Below, piece after piece: positions 58,150 to 64,000 of a DNA stretch of 64,000 bases; position 1 is the stretch's first letter, and each line of letters begins with the position of its first letter. The notes beneath the pieces are model-generated. The model ran no database searches, was not told where the DNA came from, and worked only from the letters and a program-made list of their open reading frames with translations. The stretch lies in contig CAVZHA010000003.1 of assembly GCA_963774945.1 (NCBI GenBank), forward strand, positions 124,001-188,000. Direction: 5' to 3'. This DNA comes from Trebonia sp963774945 (GTDB taxonomy: Bacteria > Actinomycetota > Actinomycetes > Streptosporangiales > Streptosporangiaceae). A program made the position numbers and the translations under genes.

Positions 58150-59015
58150 ACTCTCCCGCTGATCGTGATACGAGCGACCTCACGCGTATCGGCCCCGTCC
58201 ATCAGAAAGATGTTGTCTGCGTCAGACGGACTGCTGAACGCGAGCCAACCGTCTGCCTCCCCGGCTAGCAGTGCGTTGGACAGGCTCGCTGCGACCTGCC
58301 CGTCAGGAGGGATCAGTCCCAGCATTCGGGAGTACCGGCCGCCCGGCAGAACAGGCAACGCCTCGAGGATTTGGTCGACCGCCTCAGATGCCCGGATGGT
58401 CTCTCCTTCTTTCCACAAGGCCAGTACGGTGTCCCGGACAGCAACCGTGCAGTCCGGGACCAGCCGCATCGCTCCTTCCTTCGGAATGAGCGATGCGGCT
58501 GTGAACCCCAGTGCCGGTCCCCAGTAGACGAACCGTCCCCATCGCACTTCATTGGCGAAGGGGGGAGGTAGATGGCTGGCGAAGGCACCTCTCTGGAACT
58601 GCGCGACCGATTCCCATCCCTGTGACTCAAGAGGGTCTCTCGTCAGGAACCAGGCGAGCGCACGGACTAGGTCTTTGGGCCCGTCCAGGTCTGGGCTGTC
58701 CGCGAGGCCTCCGTTGCGCGCGGGGTCGAGGGCAGCACGTCGGAGCAGTCCGTTGAAGCCACCGACGTCGTCGGGCGACAATGCCCGGCCCGCAGATGCC
58801 AGTTCAACGGCTTCGCCGTCGTCTGTGACGACTCCAAGATCAGCAAGGCTCTTGACCGCCATACCGAATTCCTTCGCCTCCTCGGAGAGGAGGGTTGGTG
58901 GGGTCAATAGCCGTTTTGCACTCTCGGCGTCTGCCTTCCCGCCAAGGACGAGTAGAAGTCGCACGACTGCCCACATGAATGATGGGAAGGACGCGCCTTC
59001 GTTGATCAGCGCCAT
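58146..59015 (-). CDS. dpdG: DpdG-type protein
   Basis: 289 aa, starting MALINEGASFPSFMWAVVRL; the ATG touches the dpdF stop. It contains FGMAVKSLADLGVVTDDGEA, possibly a winged-helix segment, and SQGWESVAQFQRGAFASHLP. The end has ADNIFLMDGADTREVARITI. No enzymatic motif recognised. Named from its place between the RecQ-like helicase gene and the dpdH ATPase gene; similar to what I remember of DpdG. Confidence 0.65.
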   Translation of the reverse strand: MALINEGASFPSFMWAVVRLLLVLGGKADAESAKRLLTPPTLLSEEAKEFGMAVKSLADLGVVTDDGEAVELASAGRALSPDDVGGFNGLLRRAALDPARNGGLADSPDLDGPKDLVRALAWFLTRDPLESQGWESVAQFQRGAFASHLPPPFANEVRWGRFVYWGPALGFTAASLIPKEGAMRLVPDCTVAVRDTVLALWKEGETIRASEAVDQILEALPVLPGGRYSRMLGLIPPDGQVAASLSNALLAGEADGWLAFSSPSDADNIFLMDGADTREVARITISGRV

Positions 59016-61613
59016 TTACAAGGCTCCCAGCGCGGTGCGTAGTGAAAGTGAGGAGTGCAGGTTCGCGAGCGTGCGGCCTGGCTTCTCCGGATCCGATAGG
59101 TCGCGGCGATGGACGAGGTAAGTGGGGTTGCCGGCCGTGAGCCGGTCAGCGACGATGTCATCGAGTTGACGTTCTTGCGGGCCGAGAACCCAGATGACCG
59201 GCTCAGGAAAGGAGACGGCAAAGTACGCATCGTCGTCAGCAATTACAGGAGCCGGGCGGGCAGCGCGTTGGACACGCGTGGCCAACTTGGAGTCGAAGCC
59301 ACTGCCCCCGATGACGGCCATTCCGCGCCGCACGAGGCGCTCAAGAAGTTCCGGTAGCAGATCCTCTCGTTCCCGACCGGTCGCCCAAGTGAGGCTCAGC
59401 GATGTGCTGCGGGCGTGCATGGGGGCGAGTGGTTTCGGGATGCGACCCGGCCACGGGTAGACATCGGGGAACGGTTCGATCGCGGCAAGGTACAGGCCGG
59501 AGTCCCCGTCGGCACTTCGGTTCGCACGGCACCAAGGACAGCCCCGACAGTTGATTCCGGTGCGGAGTGTCCCGCCACCTGAGTGGACCGTGTAATAGGC
59601 CGCTATCTGCTCGTTGACGCACCGATCCCCACGCAGCAACTGATGCATCCGGCGAAGGGAATCGCGCCGCTCGGCGGCCACGATCGCGCGCTGTGCTTCG
59701 ACTGTCTTTTTCCAGTGCTCCTCATTATTCGTGGCGCCGTCGATGAGTTCCACTGCTATGTGGGTCCGGGCGTTCTCGTAGAAGGCTTCGCGCCTACCTG
59801 CAAACTCTTCGCGGCTTTCGTCCGGCCGCGACTTAGGTGGTTCCAGCGCCCGGAGTCGGATTAGGCCGGCCCACGCCATTAGGTTGAGGGTGCGGACGTT
59901 CCACTGCTGACTCCGGCCGTAAGCGGTCGCTAGGTGCGTGGGACGCGAACCCAGGTCGATCTCGTAGGTCTCTGATTCCAGAGGAGTGGCGGAATGGAAC
60001 ATGCCCGACCAACGATCCCAGCCGACCTCCTCGCCGATCAGTGTCTCTCGATTGAGGTTGGCGGCCAATTGGTCGTCTGACGGGGCTGTCACCAGGTACA
60101 CGGTAGACGGTTTCCCGTCGCGACCTGCGCGGCCGACCTCCTGGTAGTACCGGTCAAGGGTCTCAGGTAGGCAGGCGTGCACCACGGTGCGCACATCGGG
60201 CATGTCTACCCCGAGTCCGAAGGCCGACGTGCCGACCACAATGTCGTGTCGAGTCGGGATCGCCGCCCCAGTGGCGAGTTCGCCGCGCCATCCTTCCAAG
60301 GCCGCCTGCCGCTCCGTGTCATCAGAGTCGCCGGTAACCTCGGCCACACGAAACAAGCCTGCTGTCCGCAACCGAGTGGCCCAGGAAGAGACGTCTTCTT
60401 TCTTGCTCGCGTACACCACGAGGGGCCTGGGTAGTCGCAAGACCGCAGTCAGTACAGCCTCGTCTCGCGCCTCTTTGCTCAGTGCTCTTGTCTGGTAATA
60501 GCTCGGCTCGGGCCGAGTTTCTGACGCATAGACGAGCGGCGGGGTACATTCCGGCCCGAAGAGATCCTGCAAGGTCTTGATGTGTGCGTCGGTCAAGGTG
60601 GCGCTCATCGCGATTGTGATGAGACCCTGACCGGACGGGGCCATGTTGAGCCAGGCTAGGCGCTGGCTGGCAAGCGTCTGGAACTCCGGGCGAAAGCCGC
60701 TGCCCCATTGATCGACGAGGTGCGCCTCGTCAATGACGAGGTATTTGAGATAGCCCTGGCTGGCAGCAGTGGCGAGGCTCCCACTGAGGCCATGCTCTAT
60801 GGCCTCGGGGGAACTCACGACGATGCGTTGGGTCCCGTCGCGGACGGCGTCGCGCATCTGCTGCTTGTCGGGACCACCCATCCCGCCCGTGTAGGCGTAC
60901 AGGCCGTTGGGGTTCGGCCGTTCGCCCAGGGTGGCCAGGAGTTGCTGGATCCGCCGCTCATGGTCGAGTGCTAGTACGACCGTCGGGACGACGAGGACGG
61001 ATACCCCTCTCTGACGGCTTGCCAGCAGAGCCGACGCCAGAGCCACCTCTGTCTTGCCTTGCCCGGTGGGAAGACACACGAACGTGGTGCTGCCTGGCGG
61101 GGCCAAGACGACGGTACGGGCAGCCTGCCTCTGGCCTAGCGACGTGTATGTCTCGTAGCCGAGTGCCTCGGTCCAGAATGGGTCAGCGGGGCAAGCCCGG
61201 GGCTCTTTGCCCTCGCCCCTGTATACCCAGTTTAGGTCCTCGGCGCCCGCTGTCTCGGGCTCAACTGACCGGAGCGGGGGATGCCAGGGCTCTGCGGTCA
61301 CGGAGAGCCTCTTGGCGGCGGCGGGCAAAGCCTCACAGCCCGCCGCGGCCCACTCTCCGCGGCTCGGGAACGGAAGCGCGACGGGGACCTTCAGTGCCAA
61401 CGCCTTCCCGTGCCGGGCGTCCTGCTCCAGCAGTACTTGCCGGACCAGGACCGCAACGTCGAGCCAACCAGCGGTGCCCGACGACAGTTCGAGCAAGGCG
61501 TCGCGCAGACGTCGACAGGTCCCCGATACCGGGAAGTCACTCGACATATCCGGCCACAGATCCAGCAATTCCTGGGCAGCCAGCCAGGAGTCCGGCGCGG
61601 TGTCCTTAGCCAT
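59016..61613 (-). CDS. dpdF: DpdF, RecQ-like helicase
   Basis: 865 aa. Superfamily 2 helicase with Walker A FVCLPTGQGKTEVALA (K187), DEAH box YLVIDEAHLVDQWGSGFRPE (295-298), TIAMSATLTDAHIKTL, and motif VI ETLDRYYQEVGRAGRDGKP, which is characteristic of RecQ. A Cys-rich GINCRGCPWCRAN lies near residue 700. The C-terminus may hold a phosphoribosyltransferase-like or nucleic-acid-binding region. It overlaps the dpdE gene by 8 nt. Confidence 0.86.
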   Translation of the reverse strand: MAKDTAPDSWLAAQELLDLWPDMSSDFPVSGTCRRLRDALLELSSGTAGWLDVAVLVRQVLLEQDARHGKALALKVPVALPFPSRGEWAAAGCEALPAAAKRLSVTAEPWHPPLRSVEPETAGAEDLNWVYRGEGKEPRACPADPFWTEALGYETYTSLGQRQAARTVVLAPPGSTTFVCLPTGQGKTEVALASALLASRQRGVSVLVVPTVVLALDHERRIQQLLATLGERPNPNGLYAYTGGMGGPDKQQMRDAVRDGTQRIVVSSPEAIEHGLSGSLATAASQGYLKYLVIDEAHLVDQWGSGFRPEFQTLASQRLAWLNMAPSGQGLITIAMSATLTDAHIKTLQDLFGPECTPPLVYASETRPEPSYYQTRALSKEARDEAVLTAVLRLPRPLVVYASKKEDVSSWATRLRTAGLFRVAEVTGDSDDTERQAALEGWRGELATGAAIPTRHDIVVGTSAFGLGVDMPDVRTVVHACLPETLDRYYQEVGRAGRDGKPSTVYLVTAPSDDQLAANLNRETLIGEEVGWDRWSGMFHSATPLESETYEIDLGSRPTHLATAYGRSQQWNVRTLNLMAWAGLIRLRALEPPKSRPDESREEFAGRREAFYENARTHIAVELIDGATNNEEHWKKTVEAQRAIVAAERRDSLRRMHQLLRGDRCVNEQIAAYYTVHSGGGTLRTGINCRGCPWCRANRSADGDSGLYLAAIEPFPDVYPWPGRIPKPLAPMHARSTSLSLTWATGREREDLLPELLERLVRRGMAVIGGSGFDSKLATRVQRAARPAPVIADDDAYFAVSFPEPVIWVLGPQERQLDDIVADRLTAGNPTYLVHRRDLSDPEKPGRTLANLHSSLSLRTALGAL

Positions 61614-64000
61614 GGTCCACCCCTGGCAGGGTTCCTCGGACCAGGCAAGTCACGGAGATCACCTTAATGCCGGGGTTAGCCACTCCGTCGATGAGCGCAT
61701 CGGCTATATCAAGGTCGATGGAGTAGCCCTCGGTGTCCGTCACGATCCGGCCGGCCGCCTTCCGGGCTTCGGCCTGGGCCCGACGAACCGCGAGGCCCGA
61801 GGTAGCCTGCTGGCGGGCCTCCTCGCATCGCGCACGGAGGTCGGTGACACGGCCGAGTTCGTCTCGAGCTGCATGCTCGGCATACCTTGCCCCGCCGGCG
61901 AACCGCTCACGGCCGCCGAACTTGTCAAACAGTGCGCCTATGCGTTGGGCGTTCAGGTTGGTATCCCGGCCGTGATCCTTCTTTGGCCTATACGGCTGGT
62001 CGAGCCACTCAACCTGGGCCCTCTCATCAATTGCGACCCTGCCTGGCAGGGGCACCCAGACGCGCCGTGTGAACGGAGCGAGGAGGCAGTCCGCCTGGCG
62101 ACGCAGGGCGTTGCGGCTGATCGGGTCATCTCCGACGAGTTCCAGGGCAATCTCCGTATCTGCCTCGACTAGGAAGTCAAAGCCGAAGTACACGCATGCC
62201 TCCCCGGGATATTGGCGCTCCAGTACAGTCGCCTGTCCCCGGTCATCAATCCACACGGTGCGGGCCAGCATGTCCATGAACGGGTTCCCAGACCGGAGCA
62301 TCCTGGTCCCGGGTTCCTTGAGCGTGACGGCCCGGTTGAAAGCGCCGCGCATCATCTCGGGTGTGAGATTTGTGCCACCTCGGGCCAGGATCCGCGGTGG
62401 CACGAGCGGGGGCTTGTTTCCCCGTTCGAACTGGAACAGTTGGCCACCAGGCCCAATGACATGCTCCATGAAGCGCAGTCCACCGGCTGCGCCACTGGCG
62501 AATCCTATGGTCGCTGTTTCTATCTCCCGCCAGTTGAGCTCGAGTTCTCCGACGGCTGCCGCAACGTCCACCACCCCGGTGCGAGCGTCGTGGATCGCCT
62601 CGATCATGTCCATCCCATCGATTTCACGACGCTCCGTCGCCAGGTCGGCGGCCACGGCGGGGATGAGTCTGCTGAGTCCTTCCGGGCCGTCCAGGGCGGC
62701 GGCCATCCAGATGCTGGCTAGTCCCTGGTCGATGGTGTCCTGCAGGGCGGACACCGACTGACCGAAGATGCCGAACCCCTGTTCCAGTAGCGACAGCCAG
62801 GCACCCGGCAACGTGTACTCGCCGTCGGAGCCAGCGATCACGAACTGCTGCGCGGGGTGACCTAGGATCCCCGCCTGGTAACGGTCCACCCTGCCTATGC
62901 GCTGCTCAAGTCGGTTTGGCGACCACGGCAGGCGGCAGTGCACAACGACGTCGGCGGCCTGGAGGTTGAGGCCGTCCTCGGCGCTGTCGTCAACGACGAG
63001 GACACCACCATCTTTGCGCCAGGCCGCGACGGCGGCGCCGCCGTCCTCCATGCCGCCCTGGCGCGTGTGTGCCGCCACCCGCAGCCTCGGGTACTCCAGG
63101 CGCAGAGCTCCCGCCAGTCGGCCCGCCAGCGTTCCCGGTCCGCAGAAGACAACGACTCGCTGCCCCTTTAGAGCGGACTTGAGGGCCTGGGCCAAGTCGG
63201 CCAGTTCGCCGTCATCCAATGCGTCAGTGATCTGGGAGAGTACGCCTTCCTCCAGGGAGGCAACTGGCGGACCGCTTAGTAGGGTTTTTTCCTCGCTGGT
63301 TAGCCCAGCATTCTCGGCGGCCAGTTCGTCTCGATTCAGGCGCCATCGCAGGGCGTCTGCGAGGTCGGCGGACGTGCCGTCCGCACGCGACACGAGCACC
63401 CCCAGTGCCTGGCCGTAGGCCCTTGCATCGCTCTCGTGCTCCTCATCCACGAGCCAATTGGCGATCCCGGACTGCCAGTTGAGCAGAGCGTCTTGGACGG
63501 CCCCCTGCTGAACCGAGTCAAATACGAGTGGACTTGGTCGAGAACGACCGGTGATCTCATAGGGTCGCGTCGTCCCCTCGTCGTCCCCTCGCGTCACCTG
63601 CAGTCGCCGGTGCCGGATCATCCGGCGGTGCAACCTGTACGTCTCGCTGATGTGAGCGCGGAGGGACTCTACGGTTACGGCCAAGGCCGCACGGTCATCC
63701 TCGTCGCGCAAATCGTCGTCTTCCGTCAGGAAGGACAGTGCCTGCTCTGAGAGTCGACGGAACTGGGGGTCCTCCGGGATAAGTTCCGTGATCTCGGACA
63801 CCGAACTAGGAAGGAGTTGCTCGTAGTCCGAGTCAAGCCCGTAGACGGCGTTGGCCAGTTGCTTGCGGAGTCGGAACTTCTTCTCGAACGCCTCCCTTTC
63901 GGTCCACTTGTATAGGTTCGGTTCCAGCAGATGCAGCAGTCCAAGGTGCGTCGTGACGCGGGAGGTGAGAGGCGTTGCCGTCAGCAGCAGCACGCGCTCT
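61606..64000 (-). CDS. dpdE: DpdE, SNF2/HepA-type helicase, C-terminal part (start outside window)
   Basis: Open to the window end, so the N-terminal part with Walker A and B lies beyond 64000. Visible motifs are helicase motif III RVLLLTATPLTSRVTTHLGL, the RecA-like domain 2 with VVVFCGPGTLAGRLAGALRL, and motif VI PNRLEQRIGRVDRYQAGI. This pattern is typical of SNF2/RapA (HepA)-like ATPases. The last 300 residues carry no recognised domain. It overlaps dpdF by 8 nt and is the most upstream dpd gene seen. Confidence 0.82.
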   Translation of the reverse strand, partial: ERVLLLTATPLTSRVTTHLGLLHLLEPNLYKWTEREAFEKKFRLRKQLANAVYGLDSDYEQLLPSSVSEITELIPEDPQFRRLSEQALSFLTEDDDLRDEDDRAALAVTVESLRAHISETYRLHRRMIRHRRLQVTRGDDEGTTRPYEITGRSRPSPLVFDSVQQGAVQDALLNWQSGIANWLVDEEHESDARAYGQALGVLVSRADGTSADLADALRWRLNRDELAAENAGLTSEEKTLLSGPPVASLEEGVLSQITDALDDGELADLAQALKSALKGQRVVVFCGPGTLAGRLAGALRLEYPRLRVAAHTRQGGMEDGGAAVAAWRKDGGVLVVDDSAEDGLNLQAADVVVHCRLPWSPNRLEQRIGRVDRYQAGILGHPAQQFVIAGSDGEYTLPGAWLSLLEQGFGIFGQSVSALQDTIDQGLASIWMAAALDGPEGLSRLIPAVAADLATERREIDGMDMIEAIHDARTGVVDVAAAVGELELNWREIETATIGFASGAAGGLRFMEHVIGPGGQLFQFERGNKPPLVPPRILARGGTNLTPEMMRGAFNRAVTLKEPGTRMLRSGNPFMDMLARTVWIDDRGQATVLERQYPGEACVYFGFDFLVEADTEIALELVGDDPISRNALRRQADCLLAPFTRRVWVPLPGRVAIDERAQVEWLDQPYRPKKDHGRDTNLNAQRIGALFDKFGGRERFAGGARYAEHAARDELGRVTDLRARCEEARQQATSGLAVRRAQAEARKAAGRIVTDTEGYSIDLDIADALIDGVANPGIKVISVTCLVRGTLPGVDHG

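Overview
High-GC actinomycete chromosome. The left end has the order gyrB-gyrA-DUF3566 protein-tRNA-Ile-DLW-39 small protein-tRNA-Ala, which is the origin-proximal layout of Actinomycetota. DUF222/HNH, LacI, GntR/UTRA and S-adenosyl methyltransferase (Methyltransf_19 type) genes agree with a Streptosporangiales- or Streptomyces-like organism. I cannot name the genus.

Layout. 1-8.5 kb: DNA gyrase, the two tRNAs, a HAD-like protein and an Fpg/Nei glycosylase. 8.5-17.3 kb: regulators and accessory genes (EAL-membrane-GGDEF protein, LacI, DUF222/HNH, GntR, RelA/SpoT-like protein with a small partner), nearly all broken by frameshifts. 17.3-26.3 kb: mixed accessory genes (APH-like kinase, small CxxC proteins, methyltransferase, orotate phosphoribosyltransferase, secreted beta-propeller protein, pRiA4b ORF-3 protein, KptA). 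26.3-39.6 kb: a minus-strand operon with herA-type ATPase, sbcD/mre11, sbcC/rad50, nurA, a GHKL-ATPase/HExxH-metallopeptidase protein, a PD-(D/E)XK nuclease and an SMC-like ATPase. 39.8-64 kb: a minus-strand dpd (7-deazapurine in DNA) system running dpdE-F-G-H-I-J-K-D, queC-queE-queD, then dpdC-dpdB-dpdA-dpdB-dpdC.

How the genes work together. QueD, QueE and QueC make preQ0 (GTP cyclohydrolase I must come from elsewhere). DpdA, a tRNA-guanine-transglycosylase relative, with DpdB puts preQ0 into DNA, and DpdC is thought to convert it to the amide. DpdD-K are the restriction-like part. The neighbouring HerA-NurA-Mre11-Rad50 operon looks like a DNA-end processing or defence module with extra nuclease and protease-like subunits. 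Together, 26-64 kb reads as a defence island. Its two most unusual points are the duplicated dpdB/dpdC pairs on both sides of a single dpdA, and the addition of a GHKL-HExxH protein, a nuclease and an SMC ATPase to an archaeal-type HerA/NurA/Mre11/Rad50 set.

Caution. At least ten genes carry single-base frameshifts, many in homopolymer runs and most corrected by removing one base. The window may contain uncorrected sequencing errors, so genes marked pseudogene may be intact in the organism. A roughly 40-bp intergenic repeat occurs at least six times, and two direct copies bracket the HerA operon.
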